From: an uncultured Colwellia sp.
GTDB lineage: Bacteria; Pseudomonadota; Gammaproteobacteria; Enterobacterales; Alteromonadaceae
Reading direction: 5' to 3'
Length of the DNA stretch: 64,000 nt
NCBI GenBank assembly: GCA_913058395.1
Contig: CAJXQI010000014.1
Location: 1 to 64,000 of the forward strand
Shown: piece after piece, positions 7,542 through 16,401 of the stretch
Numbering within the stretch: position 1 is the first letter of the stretch
Layout of the letters: each line of letters opens with the position of its first letter
Notes under the pieces: model-generated
Told to the model about the DNA's origin: nothing
The model's input: the letters and a program-made list of their open reading frames with translations, nothing else
Database searches by the model: none
Position numbers and translations under genes: made by a program

Positions 7542-10148
7542 ATGGATAGTCAGGTAGTCAGAAAAACAAAAGTTGTAGTGATCGGAAATGGCATGGTTGG
7601 CCATCACTTTGTTGAACAACTTGTTGAACTCAGTAAAAAAGAGCAAGTGATTGAAATAACCGTACTCTCAGCTGAATCTCGACTTGCTTACGACCGTGTG
7701 CACCTCTCTGAATACTTCGCAGGTAAGTCTGCGGCCGATTTAGCCATGACAGATGAAGAAACCTACCAAAATTGGCAAATTAATTTTGCCGTTGATGCCA
7801 AAGTTAGCCATATCGATAAAGACGAAAAATTTGTAGAAACCGAGCAAGGGCAGCGCTATGACTACGACAAGCTAGTGTTAGCAACTGGCTCTTATCCGTT
7901 TGTTCCACCCATTCCAGGCAAAGATCAAGAGCACTGCTTGGTTTACCGCACTATTGATGATTTAGAAGCCATTAATGCCAGTGCTAAAGTTAGCAAAGTT
8001 GGTGTTGTTATTGGTGGTGGTTTATTGGGCTTAGAAGCCGCTAATGCATTAAAACAGCTAGGTTTGAAAACGCATGTGGTTGAATTCGCGCCTCAGTTAA
8101 TGGGCGTACAAGTTGATGCCGGTGGTGGGCGTTTATTAAAAGATAAAATTAACCAGCTTGGTGTTGAAGTTCATACCTCAAAAGCAACCAGCGAAATTAT
8201 CGCAGGCGAGCAAAGTCGTTATAAATTGTGCTTTAGTGATGGCAGTGAATTAGAAACTGATTTGATCTTATTTTCAGCAGGTATTCGCCCGTATGACAAT
8301 TTAGCACGTAGCTTTGACTTAGCGGTTGGCGAGCGCGGTGGAATTGTTATTGATAACCAATGCCAAACGTCAACGAAAAATATTTATGCGATTGGTGAAT
8401 GTGCGTTGTGGAATAACTTTATATTTGGCTTAGTTGCTCCTGGGTATGCCATGGCAAAAGTCGCCGCAGAACATATTCTAGGACAAAGTGCAGAATTCAC
8501 TGGTGCTGATATGAGTACCAAGTTGAAATTGATGGGCGTTGAGGTTGGCTCAATTGGTGACGCTCATGCAAAAGCTGCAGGCTCTCTTTGCTACACCTAT
8601 GAAAATCAGCCAAATGGCGTTTATAAGAAAATAGTGATTAATGCCGATAAAACTCAGCTATTAGGCGCGGTACTTATTGGCGATACCAGTGAATACGACA
8701 CACTTTTACAATATATGCTTAATGGTATTGAGTTACCTGAATCGCCAGAAGCGCTTATTCTCCCAATGGCAGCTGATAAACCCGCATTAGGTGTTGATGC
8801 CTTACCTGATAGTGCCACTATTTGTTCTTGTCATAATGTAACTAAAGGCGACATTGTTAGCGCTATTGATAACGGCGCGTGTACTGTGGGTGATGTTAAA
8901 AGCTGCACTAAAGCTAGCTCTGGTTGTGGTGGTTGTACAGCGCTGGTTAAAAATGTTACCGATAGCATATTAGAGCAACGTGGCGTAGAAGTTAAAAAAG
9001 ATATTTGTGAGCACTTTGCTTATTCACGCAGAGAGCTTTTTGATATTGTGAAAGTGGAAAAAATTACCACCTTTGAACAATTGCTATCTTCACATGGCCA
9101 AGGTTTAGGGTGTGAAGTCTGTAAGCCGCTAACGGCCTCTATACTAGCTTCAGTATGGAATGATTACATTTTAGAAAAATCCCATGTCGGCCTACAAGAT
9201 ACCAATGATACCTTCCTTGCCAATATGCAAAAAGACGGCACTTATTCCGTTGTACCTCGTATTGCTGCTGGCGAAATTACCCCCGACAAACTGATAGTGT
9301 TGGGTGAAGTTGCAAAAAAATACAACTTATATACCAAAATCACCGGTGGCCAACGGGTTGACTTATTTGGTGCTCGTGTTGAGCAATTGCCATTAATTTG
9401 GCAAGAACTGGTAGAGGCAGGTTTTGAAACTGGCCATGCCTACGGTAAGTCATTAAGAACAGTAAAATCTTGTGTTGGCTCTAGTTGGTGTCGATATGGG
9501 GTACAAGACAGCATAAGTATGGCAATACTGTTAGAGAATCGCTACAAGGGCTTGCGTGCGCCGCACAAAATCAAGTTTGCGGTATCAGGTTGTACACGCG
9601 AGTGTGCTGAAGCGCAAAGTAAAGATATTGGCATTATCGCCACAGATAAAGGCTGGAACCTTTATGTTTGTGGTAATGGCGGCATGAAGCCACGCCATGG
9701 GGATTTATTTGCCACTGATTTAGACGATGAAACACTGGTTAAGTATATCGATAGAGTATTGATGTTCTATGTTAATACCGGTGATAGATTACAACGTACG
9801 TCAGTGTGGATGGATAACTTAGCAGGTGGTTTAAGTTATCTACAAAGCGTTGTTATAGAAGATAGTTTACAAATATCGACGGAACTTGAAAAGCAAATGC
9901 AGAGTATTGTCGGTACTTATCAATGTGAATGGAAAACAACCCTTGCTGACCCTGAAGCATTGAAGCGCTTTAAGCCATTTGTCAACTCAGACAAAGCTGA
10001 TTCAAATATAGTGTTTGTCGAAGAGCGTCAGCAAATTCGTCCAGCATACCCACATGAGCGTATTCCAGTTCAAGTTAGCGATAATGAACCAAAAACGTCG
10101 CTTGAAAAATCATCAGCGCAAAGCGCTAAAATTGTTGAACCTGCCTAA
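7542..10148 (+). CDS. nirB: Assimilatory nitrite reductase large subunit NirB
   Basis: NirB reduces nitrite to ammonium with NAD(P)H through FAD, Fe-S and sirohaem. Domains in order are an FAD/NAD(P)H oxidoreductase (about 10-320, VVIGNGMVGHHF and VGVVIGGGLLGLEAANAL), two BFD-like [2Fe-2S] segments (CSCHNVTKGDIV..CTKASSGCGGC near 432-470 and a second near 500-540), a nitrite/sulphite reductase ferredoxin-like half, and the sirohaem/4Fe-4S core (GCTRECAEAQSKDIG). I chose the ATG at 7542 because AGGTG lies 7 nt upstream. In-frame starts at 7521 and 7536 would add 7 or 2 residues. The stop TAA sits inside the nirD Shine-Dalgarno. Confidence 0.96.
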   Translation: MDSQVVRKTKVVVIGNGMVGHHFVEQLVELSKKEQVIEITVLSAESRLAYDRVHLSEYFAGKSAADLAMTDEETYQNWQINFAVDAKVSHIDKDEKFVETEQGQRYDYDKLVLATGSYPFVPPIPGKDQEHCLVYRTIDDLEAINASAKVSKVGVVIGGGLLGLEAANALKQLGLKTHVVEFAPQLMGVQVDAGGGRLLKDKINQLGVEVHTSKATSEIIAGEQSRYKLCFSDGSELETDLILFSAGIRPYDNLARSFDLAVGERGGIVIDNQCQTSTKNIYAIGECALWNNFIFGLVAPGYAMAKVAAEHILGQSAEFTGADMSTKLKLMGVEVGSIGDAHAKAAGSLCYTYENQPNGVYKKIVINADKTQLLGAVLIGDTSEYDTLLQYMLNGIELPESPEALILPMAADKPALGVDALPDSATICSCHNVTKGDIVSAIDNGACTVGDVKSCTKASSGCGGCTALVKNVTDSILEQRGVEVKKDICEHFAYSRRELFDIVKVEKITTFEQLLSSHGQGLGCEVCKPLTASILASVWNDYILEKSHVGLQDTNDTFLANMQKDGTYSVVPRIAAGEITPDKLIVLGEVAKKYNLYTKITGGQRVDLFGARVEQLPLIWQELVEAGFETGHAYGKSLRTVKSCVGSSWCRYGVQDSISMAILLENRYKGLRAPHKIKFAVSGCTRECAEAQSKDIGIIATDKGWNLYVCGNGGMKPRHGDLFATDLDDETLVKYIDRVLMFYVNTGDRLQRTSVWMDNLAGGLSYLQSVVIEDSLQISTELEKQMQSIVGTYQCEWKTTLADPEALKRFKPFVNSDKADSNIVFVEERQQIRPAYPHERIPVQVSDNEPKTSLEKSSAQSAKIVEPA

Positions 10149-10158
10149 GGAGCAAGCC

Positions 10159-10530
10159 ATGTCGTTAAATTCAGAAAGTAGCCAAAAATGGCAAACGATT
10201 TGTCAGTTAGACGATTTAGTATCGAATGCTGGCGTGTGTGCCTTACTAGAACAAACTAACAGCACCTTAAATGACAGTGAGCAAGTCGCCATTTTCCACT
10301 TGCCCAATACCGAGCAGCAAGTTTATGCCATTGGCAACTATGACCCTATTGGTCAAGCTAATGTGTTGTATCGTGGCATTGTTGGCAATATTGGTGACGA
10401 TATCGTGGTTGCTTCGCCGTTATACAAGCAACACTTTTCGTTACGAACAGGACAGTGCTTACAAGAAGACGCTAAGGTAAAAAATTATCCAGTGCGCATT
10501 GTTGATCAGCAAGTGCAATTACTGGTTTAG
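10159..10530 (+). CDS. nirD: Nitrite reductase small subunit NirD
   Basis: This 123-residue Rieske-like small subunit of the NADH-dependent nitrite reductase partners NirB. Recognisable stretches are WQTICQLDDLVSNAGVCALL at the start, IFHLPNTEQQVYAIGNYDPIGQANVLYRGIVG in the middle and SPLYKQHFSLRTGQCLQE near the end. As usual for NirD, the Rieske cysteine/histidine ligands are missing. The reading frame stays open further upstream, but the ATG at 10159 is preceded by AAGGAG with 6-nt spacing and gives the normal family length. It starts 10 nt after nirB. Confidence 0.95.
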   Translation: MSLNSESSQKWQTICQLDDLVSNAGVCALLEQTNSTLNDSEQVAIFHLPNTEQQVYAIGNYDPIGQANVLYRGIVGNIGDDIVVASPLYKQHFSLRTGQCLQEDAKVKNYPVRIVDQQVQLLV

Positions 10531-10561
10531 CACTAGATAGGATGCTTCCATTGAGATTGTT

Positions 10562-10586
10562 AATTAGGTCGTTCATCGACCTAATT
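10562..10586 (+). promoter_or_regulatory. Perfect hairpin between nirD and nasA
   Basis: AATTAGGTCG and CGACCTAATT form a perfect 10-bp stem with a 5-nt loop (TTCAT). No T-run follows, so it is unlikely to be a complete terminator. In the transcript it would sit 31 nt beyond nirD and 63 nt before the nasA start. It may stabilise or process the mRNA, or bind a dimeric regulator as DNA. Confidence 0.55.
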
Positions 10587-10649
10587 CGTAAGACTGAATT
10601 CATAAAATAGGCCATTTTGCATATATGCAATGGGTCAAAGGGGAATGTT

Positions 10650-13373
10650 GTGCAATCTGAGCAAATTGTCGAAAGTACCTGTGCTTATTGTGGTGTTGGC
10701 TGTGGGGTCGATATTACAAAGCATGGAGATAAAGCCAGCAAGTTAACCGCAAGTGCTGATCATCCGGCAAATTTTGGTCGTCTTTGTGTGAAAGGTAGTA
10801 ACTTAATTAATACGCTTGATGTAAGCGGGCGTTTACTTGCGCCAGAAGTTAACGGTGAAAGTGTGTCATGGCCTGATGCAATCGAAAAAGTTGCCAATGG
10901 CTTTGCTGATACCATTAAAAAATATGGTAAAAATTCAGTGGCATTTTATGTCTCAGGGCAATTGCTAACAGAAGATTATTATCTCGCCAATAAGTTAATG
11001 AAGGGCTATATTGGCTCAGGTAATATTGATACCAATTCAAGGCTTTGTATGTCGTCTGCTGTAGCAGCTTATAAGCGTAGCTTTGGCGAAGATGTGGTGC
11101 CGTGCAATTATCGCGATCTAGAAACAACGCAGTTGTTATTGATCACAGGTTCAAATGCGGCATGGACGCATCCGGTTTTATTTCAACGTATAGAAAGAGC
11201 CAGACAAGTTAATCCTAATATGAAGGTGGTGGCTATTGACCCTAGAGCAACGGCAACCACTGAATCTGTTGATTATCATCTTGCCATAAAGCCCGGAACA
11301 GATGCGGCATTTTTTAATGGTTTGTTAAATTATCTTTCGTTATACGGCGGACTTGACGAAAACTATATAGCACAGCACACCGAAGGCATTGATGACGCAT
11401 TAAACGTGGCTAAGCTATGGCCGATTGAACGTGTGGCGGCATACTGTGATATTAAACTCAGTCAACTGGTGCAAGTGTACAGATTATTTTCTCAAAGTAG
11501 TTCTGCCATCACACTGTATTCAATGGGTGTTAATCAGTCGAGCTCTGGCGTTGATAAATGCCAAAGTATTATTAATTGCCACTTAGCGAGTGGTAAAATA
11601 GCCAAGCAAGGCTGTGGTCCTTTCTCTATTACTGGACAACCGAATGCTATGGGCGGGCGAGAAGTTGGTGGTTTAGCGAATCAACTAACCGCTCATCTTG
11701 ATATTGAAAATGCAGAACACCGCGATTACGTTCAAACCTATTGGCAATCACCTACTATGGTAACAACTGCAGGCAAAAGCGCTGTCGCGATGTTTGACGC
11801 CATTGAACGTGGGGAAATTAAAGCCGTATGGATCATGGCGACTAATCCGTTAGTGAGTTTGCCTGACCGTGATAAAATAAAGCGAGCGTTAACTAACTGC
11901 TCACTCGTTGTAGTGTCTGACTGTGTAGCAAATAACGATACACTTGCCTTTGCTAATATTAAGTTACCGGCAACGCCTTGGTTGGAAAAAAATGGCACTG
12001 TGACTAATTCTGAACGTTGTATTTCTCGTCAACGATCGGTGCAGCCTGCGTATGGTGAAGCCCGTCACGATTGGCAAATTATTGCTGATGTTGCCAGTGC
12101 CATGGGTTTTAGTGGTTTTGAATATCGGCATGTTAGTGACGTATTTACAGAGTTTGCAGGCTTAACAGGGAGTAATCAGCCGGGAAATCGGCTATTCGAT
12201 ATTTCGGCTTTGGCAAATTTATCAACGAAAGCGTATGACAACCTTAAGCCAATGCAATGGCCTATTAACCAACAAAACCCCAATGGCTGTTCGCGTGTAT
12301 TTGAAAATGGTGAATTTTCAACTGAAAATAAAAAAGCGAAAATGTTTGCTGTGGAACCGCAATTGGCAAAATTAGCGCCAACAAAAGCATTCCCTTTTAA
12401 CTTAAATAGCGGAAGGTTACGCGACCATTGGCACAGTATGACACGAACAAGTTTGGCAGCTGAATTAACTCAACACACCACTAAGCCTTACCTTTATATT
12501 AATGCAGTTGAACTGGCTGCTCTTGATATTCTAGAAAATGATATTGTCGCGATTACCTCAGCGTGTTCTGGTTCTGAGCCCGTTTTAGTGCAAGTAAAGC
12601 TTGATAATGGACTTCGCAAGCTGCAGTGCTTTATGCCGATTCATTGGAATCAGCAGTTTGCCTCTGCGGCCAATGTTAGTCGTTTGTATCCAAGTATTGT
12701 TGACAAAGCCTCAGGGCAGCCGGAATGTAAGCAAGTGCCGGTGGCTATTCAGAAAACACAATTTACTCAGTTCATTGAATGTCATATCAGTGAGGTGTTG
12801 TTAAACAATATCAAGCTTGATTTGTCTTTGAAAAGTACTGGCTTTTGGCTGAAAAATAACAATGAATATGGCTTACAGTTAAGTGTGGCAAATGAAGTCG
12901 CAATTGCGAATGTTTTACATTGGTGCCAACAACTTGTTGAAAGCAACCAAGCTATTAAGCAGTCAAGCAATGTTGAATGGTTGAGTTTTGGTGATGATTC
13001 AACATGCTACATCGTTCTGATGACAAATAAAAAGTTGCTACTTTCCTGCAGTGTTGGCGGTAAATGGCCTGAAACAGAAAGTACCTGGACACAACATTTA
13101 TTTGCTAAAGAAACATTGGAGTTTAGCGATATTCAGGCGCTATTACTTGGTCAAGCGAGTAGTGAGTTTAGTCTTGGGAAGCAAGTTTGTTCCTGTTTTA
13201 ATGTTGCTGAAAATAGCATTGTTGACGAAATTAAAACAGGTACTAATACTATTGAAGCATTGGGAAAGAAGTTAAAGTGCGGTACTAATTGCGGTTCATG
13301 TAAACCCGAGTTGATGCAACTGATAAAACAGCATAATAAAAATATGGTCGCTGAAATAACAGAAGTGATATAA
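10650..13373 (+). CDS. nasA: Assimilatory nitrate reductase catalytic subunit
   Basis: This molybdopterin bis-MGD enzyme reduces nitrate to nitrite. The N-terminal 4Fe-4S motif is C11-x2-C14-x3-C18 (CAYCGVGC), followed by the oxidoreductase domains and a molydopterin dinucleotide-binding domain (LNSGRLRDHWHSMTRT). The last 55 residues are a BFD-like [2Fe-2S] domain (CSCFNV..CGTNCGSCKP), as in Klebsiella NasA. I chose the GTG at 10650 because AAAGGGGA sits 6 nt upstream. An upstream in-frame TTG at 10617 would add 11 unrelated residues. Predicted length is 907. It lies 119 nt after nirD and is probably on the same transcript. Confidence 0.95.
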   Translation: MQSEQIVESTCAYCGVGCGVDITKHGDKASKLTASADHPANFGRLCVKGSNLINTLDVSGRLLAPEVNGESVSWPDAIEKVANGFADTIKKYGKNSVAFYVSGQLLTEDYYLANKLMKGYIGSGNIDTNSRLCMSSAVAAYKRSFGEDVVPCNYRDLETTQLLLITGSNAAWTHPVLFQRIERARQVNPNMKVVAIDPRATATTESVDYHLAIKPGTDAAFFNGLLNYLSLYGGLDENYIAQHTEGIDDALNVAKLWPIERVAAYCDIKLSQLVQVYRLFSQSSSAITLYSMGVNQSSSGVDKCQSIINCHLASGKIAKQGCGPFSITGQPNAMGGREVGGLANQLTAHLDIENAEHRDYVQTYWQSPTMVTTAGKSAVAMFDAIERGEIKAVWIMATNPLVSLPDRDKIKRALTNCSLVVVSDCVANNDTLAFANIKLPATPWLEKNGTVTNSERCISRQRSVQPAYGEARHDWQIIADVASAMGFSGFEYRHVSDVFTEFAGLTGSNQPGNRLFDISALANLSTKAYDNLKPMQWPINQQNPNGCSRVFENGEFSTENKKAKMFAVEPQLAKLAPTKAFPFNLNSGRLRDHWHSMTRTSLAAELTQHTTKPYLYINAVELAALDILENDIVAITSACSGSEPVLVQVKLDNGLRKLQCFMPIHWNQQFASAANVSRLYPSIVDKASGQPECKQVPVAIQKTQFTQFIECHISEVLLNNIKLDLSLKSTGFWLKNNNEYGLQLSVANEVAIANVLHWCQQLVESNQAIKQSSNVEWLSFGDDSTCYIVLMTNKKLLLSCSVGGKWPETESTWTQHLFAKETLEFSDIQALLLGQASSEFSLGKQVCSCFNVAENSIVDEIKTGTNTIEALGKKLKCGTNCGSCKPELMQLIKQHNKNMVAEITEVI

Positions 13374-13404
13374 GGCTTATTATTTTCAACCAATTTTTGA
13401 TATT

Positions 13405-13431
13405 AAAAAAGCACCCTAAGGTGCTTTTTTT
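13405..13431. terminator. Bidirectional terminator between nasA and prs
   Basis: GCACC and GGTGC form a short GC-rich stem around CTAA, flanked by A-runs on one side and T-runs on the other. It can terminate both the nasA (+) and prs (-) transcripts, which converge here. Confidence 0.85.
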
Positions 13432-13459
13432 GCGCTGTTCACGAATTTACTACATTTGA

Positions 13460-14407
13460 TTAAGCATCAAACATCGCAGAGATAGACTCTTCGTTACAAA
13501 CACGGCGAATTGCTTCTGACAACATACCACTTAAGGTAAGTTGACGAACATTGCCTAGCGCTTTAATTTCTTTTGATAATGGAATTGAATCAGTAACAAC
13601 AACTTCATCAATAACAGAATTTTTTAAGTTTTCAGCTGCATTACCTGAAAGTACCGGGTGAGTTGCATAAGCAAATACGCGTTTTGCACCATGTTCTTTA
13701 AGCGCTTCAGCTGCTTTTGCTAATGTGCCACCAGTATCAATCATGTCATCAACGATGAAACAATCACGGCCTTTAACATCACCAATAATGTGCATAACTT
13801 GTGCAACGTTAGCTTTTGGACGACGTTTATCGATAATGGCTAAATCAGCATCATCTAATAATTTTGCTACTGCACGAGCACGTACAACACCACCAATATC
13901 AGGAGATACAACAACAGGGTTCTCAATATTTCTGTCTAACATATCTTCTAATAAGATAGGTGTTCCGAAAACATTGTCGACAGGAACGTCGAAGAAGCCT
14001 TGAATTTGTTCTGCATGTAAATCAACCGTTAATACGCGGTCAACTCCAACACTTGATAGGAAGTCAGCAACAACTTTTGCTGTAATTGGTACACGAGCAC
14101 TGCGAACGCGGCGATCTTGACGAGCGTAACCAAAGTAAGGCATAACGGCAGTAATACGGCCTGCTGATGCACGACGTAGCGCATCAATCATCACGATTAG
14201 TTCCATTAAGTTATCATTGGTTGGCGCACAAGTAGATTGAATGATAAAAACATCCGCTCCACGCACGTTTTCAGTGATTTCTACACTAATTTCACCATCA
14301 CTAAAACTACCAATCTTAGCCTCGCCTAAAGTAATATATAGACGGTTAGCAATTTGTTTGGCCAGTTCAGGGGTGGCGTTACCCGCAAAAATTTTCATGT
14401 CAGGCAC
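13460..14407 (-). CDS. prs: Ribose-phosphate pyrophosphokinase
   Basis: Prs makes PRPP from ribose-5-phosphate and ATP for nucleotide, histidine, tryptophan and NAD synthesis. Visible are [18 protein letters not shown] at the start, the ATP/flexible-loop region [10 protein letters not shown], the divalent-cation and ribose segment [27 protein letters not shown] and the PRPP loop [19 protein letters not shown] at 14407 preceded by GAGGAA with 6-nt spacing gives the canonical 315 residues. An in-frame ATG at 14434 would add nine residues not found in homologues. It follows ispE at 116 nt on the same strand. Confidence 0.96.
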   Translation of the reverse strand: MPDMKIFAGNATPELAKQIANRLYITLGEAKIGSFSDGEISVEITENVRGADVFIIQSTCAPTNDNLMELIVMIDALRRASAGRITAVMPYFGYARQDRRVRSARVPITAKVVADFLSSVGVDRVLTVDLHAEQIQGFFDVPVDNVFGTPILLEDMLDRNIENPVVVSPDIGGVVRARAVAKLLDDADLAIIDKRRPKANVAQVMHIIGDVKGRDCFIVDDMIDTGGTLAKAAEALKEHGAKRVFAYATHPVLSGNAAENLKNSVIDEVVVTDSIPLSKEIKALGNVRQLTLSGMLSEAIRRVCNEESISAMFDA

Positions 14408-14523
14408 GGTCAGTTCCTCAGAAACTTTTGACATTTACATTACAATACTGAAATTGAACGGTGTGTTAAATATCAGCAAATTATTTTGGTTTTGCCAGTT
14501 TTACTTGGCAATTAGATGAAAAC

Positions 14524-15417
14524 TCACCCTAGCTTAATTTTTTCAATCGCCGCAATCGCGCTATGCACGGGCGATTGATTTAAGCCTTTAGCAACGAACG
14601 ATTCAATACCGCGTGGTAATTGAGATTGCACGTTAAGCGCCTCTTTTTCTGAATCAAATCGCGAGAAAATACATGCTCCCGTTCCTGTCATCTGAGACGG
14701 CGCGTATTCTATCAACCAACCCAGTAGCTTGGCAACCTCAGGGTAGTGTTTTATTACCCAAGTTTGGCAATCATTATGGTAATTTTCGATGTCGGCATCG
14801 CTGTATCGTATAGTGGCTGTATCTCTGGTTAGATCTTCAGCGGTAAAAACACTTTGAGTTGAAATACTGCAATCTGGCTTTGAAACTAAATACCAGTATA
14901 TTTTTGGTGATGCTGGCGTTAATTGCTCACCTATGCCTTGCGCAAAAGCAGCATAACCGTGGACAAATATTGGTACGTCTGCGCCAAGTTTAACGCCAAG
15001 GTTGGCAAGTTCTTCAATTGATAGTTGCGTATTCCAAATTGCATTTAGTGCTAGCAATACTGTAGCGGCATTTGAAGAGCCACCGCCTAAGCCGCCGCCC
15101 ATAGGTAATATTTTATCCAGTTTAATTTCAGCGCCTTGCTGACATTGGGTGTGTTCTTGTAATAATAATGCCGCTTTAACGATGAGGTTGTCACTATTAT
15201 TGACACCAGGAATAGGCGTTAATAATGTGATGGCACTTTTATTTTTATGAGTGTCTTTATTGTTATTTGTTGCTCTAATGTGCAAAGTATCACTGTGGTC
15301 TAAAAACTGAAAAACGGTTTCTAACTGGTGATAGCCGTTATCTAACTGACCAACTATATGTAAAAATAAATTTAGTTTTGCTGGCGCAGGGAATGAATGG
15401 AATATTTGATTGTTCAC
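14524..15417 (-). CDS. ispE: 4-diphosphocytidyl-2-C-methyl-D-erythritol kinase
   Basis: IspE is the ATP-dependent kinase of the MEP isoprenoid pathway and a GHMP-family protein. The substrate motif PAPAKLNLFLHIVG is at the N-terminus, the glycine-rich phosphate loop MGGGLGGGSSNAAT near residue 92, and the third GHMP motif MTGTGACIFS near 245. I chose the GTG at 15417 because GAGG lies 6 nt upstream, which gives 297 residues and a 10-nt gap to lolB. A longer reading from 15453 would overlap lolB. The lolB-ispE-prs order is the conserved gammaproteobacterial arrangement. Confidence 0.94.
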   Translation of the reverse strand: MNNQIFHSFPAPAKLNLFLHIVGQLDNGYHQLETVFQFLDHSDTLHIRATNNNKDTHKNKSAITLLTPIPGVNNSDNLIVKAALLLQEHTQCQQGAEIKLDKILPMGGGLGGGSSNAATVLLALNAIWNTQLSIEELANLGVKLGADVPIFVHGYAAFAQGIGEQLTPASPKIYWYLVSKPDCSISTQSVFTAEDLTRDTATIRYSDADIENYHNDCQTWVIKHYPEVAKLLGWLIEYAPSQMTGTGACIFSRFDSEKEALNVQSQLPRGIESFVAKGLNQSPVHSAIAAIEKIKLG

Positions 15418-15427
15418 GACTACCTCG

Positions 15428-16042
15428 TTAAATTTTCCAAGCATGGATAACAATTTTAATGCGTAAATCGTCTTGGAGAATGGTTAATTGTTTTGCCAGT
15501 TGAAAAGGGCCTATATGATGGTATTTACTGTAACTAATTTGCCATGCTTTATTGTTGTAATGACTGGTTAATGATTCTGGTAATTGTGTTTTTTCATGAT
15601 ATTTAATTTTATCTGACGGTAAATAAGCGAGACCTTTTAACCAGCTATTCATTGCACGAGTTGGTAAATTTAAACCAGTTAAATTATAAATCAAATTATC
15701 TAAATCTTGAGTTTGGTAGGTCTGACCATCAACTTCTAGCGTAAAGTTACTTTTCTCACGCTTAAGTGCTAATACCTTAATACCAAATAAGGTAGAAAGG
15801 TTTAATGCTTCACTTTCTGCTGCTTGATCTTTTTGCCAATGCAAAGTGGCACTTTGGCGTTCCTTACTGTTAATAAAGGCTATTTTTCCTGTAATAGTCC
15901 AACTATTAAGCTGAGAAAGTTGCTTATTCCGCGTGTCAACATCTTGGTTTACTTGATTATTTGCCACAGGAACATCATTAATGCTGCTACAAGCCGTTAG
16001 TATGCTTATACAAAATAGAATGAAAAGTTGCTTGCTATACAT
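15428..16042 (-). CDS. lolB: Outer-membrane lipoprotein LolB
   Basis: LolB accepts lipoproteins from the carrier LolA and inserts them into the outer membrane. The 204-residue protein has a lipoprotein signal (MYSKQLFILFCISILTAC, lipobox LTAC, mature cysteine at 18). Characteristic stretches follow: WTITGKIAFINSKERQSATLHWQ, LFGIKVLALKREKSNFTLEVDGQTY and LPTRAMNSWLKGL. Position +2 of the mature protein is serine, consistent with outer-membrane sorting. Divergent from hemA, and 10 nt ahead of ispE. Confidence 0.94.
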   Translation of the reverse strand: MYSKQLFILFCISILTACSSINDVPVANNQVNQDVDTRNKQLSQLNSWTITGKIAFINSKERQSATLHWQKDQAAESEALNLSTLFGIKVLALKREKSNFTLEVDGQTYQTQDLDNLIYNLTGLNLPTRAMNSWLKGLAYLPSDKIKYHEKTQLPESLTSHYNNKAWQISYSKYHHIGPFQLAKQLTILQDDLRIKIVIHAWKI

Positions 16043-16401
16043 GTTATTCCTTTACTGACTCGCGTTACACATGGCACGTTTGATTAGCTTTATTACGTTA
16101 GCGTTTACCTAACGTTAGTTTTTAATTGTCTCAAAATACTCATAAAACATTATTGAAACGTTCTTCAAATAACAATAAATAACGAAAGCATATGAGTAAT
16201 CGTTATTTACGAGCTTTCAATTTAATGTGATCTTTCGTAAAATTATCGCGATTTTTTGTCGCAGATCATAGGTTTTTTTCATTATCTGGCTGATAATAGA
16301 GTCAATCAGTCATTGCTAGCTTATAATTAGCTTTAAGATGACTCATCATTCGCAGCAGAATTTGCCTGCCATTGAAATTTTTTTGGACCCAATATATTCA
16401 T
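16043..16401. other. lolB/hemA divergent intergenic region
   Basis: This 359-base AT-rich region has a 34-bp dyad at 16176-16209 and a TATAAT at 16322-16327 on the plus strand. The latter could be the -10 of hemA, although the -35 is poor. No coding sequence is supported. Confidence 0.6.
16176..16209. repeat. 10-bp inverted repeat in the lolB/hemA intergenic region
   Basis: TAAATAACGA (16176-16185) and TCGTTATTTA (16200-16209) are perfect inverted arms separated by 14 nt. There is no T-run, and the position between divergent promoters suggests a protein-binding dyad rather than a terminator. The ligand is unknown. Confidence 0.5.

Noticed and set aside
10015-10158. Upstream extension of nirD
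   Set aside because: It overlaps the nirB end, and the ATG at 10159 with AAGGAG matches the family length.
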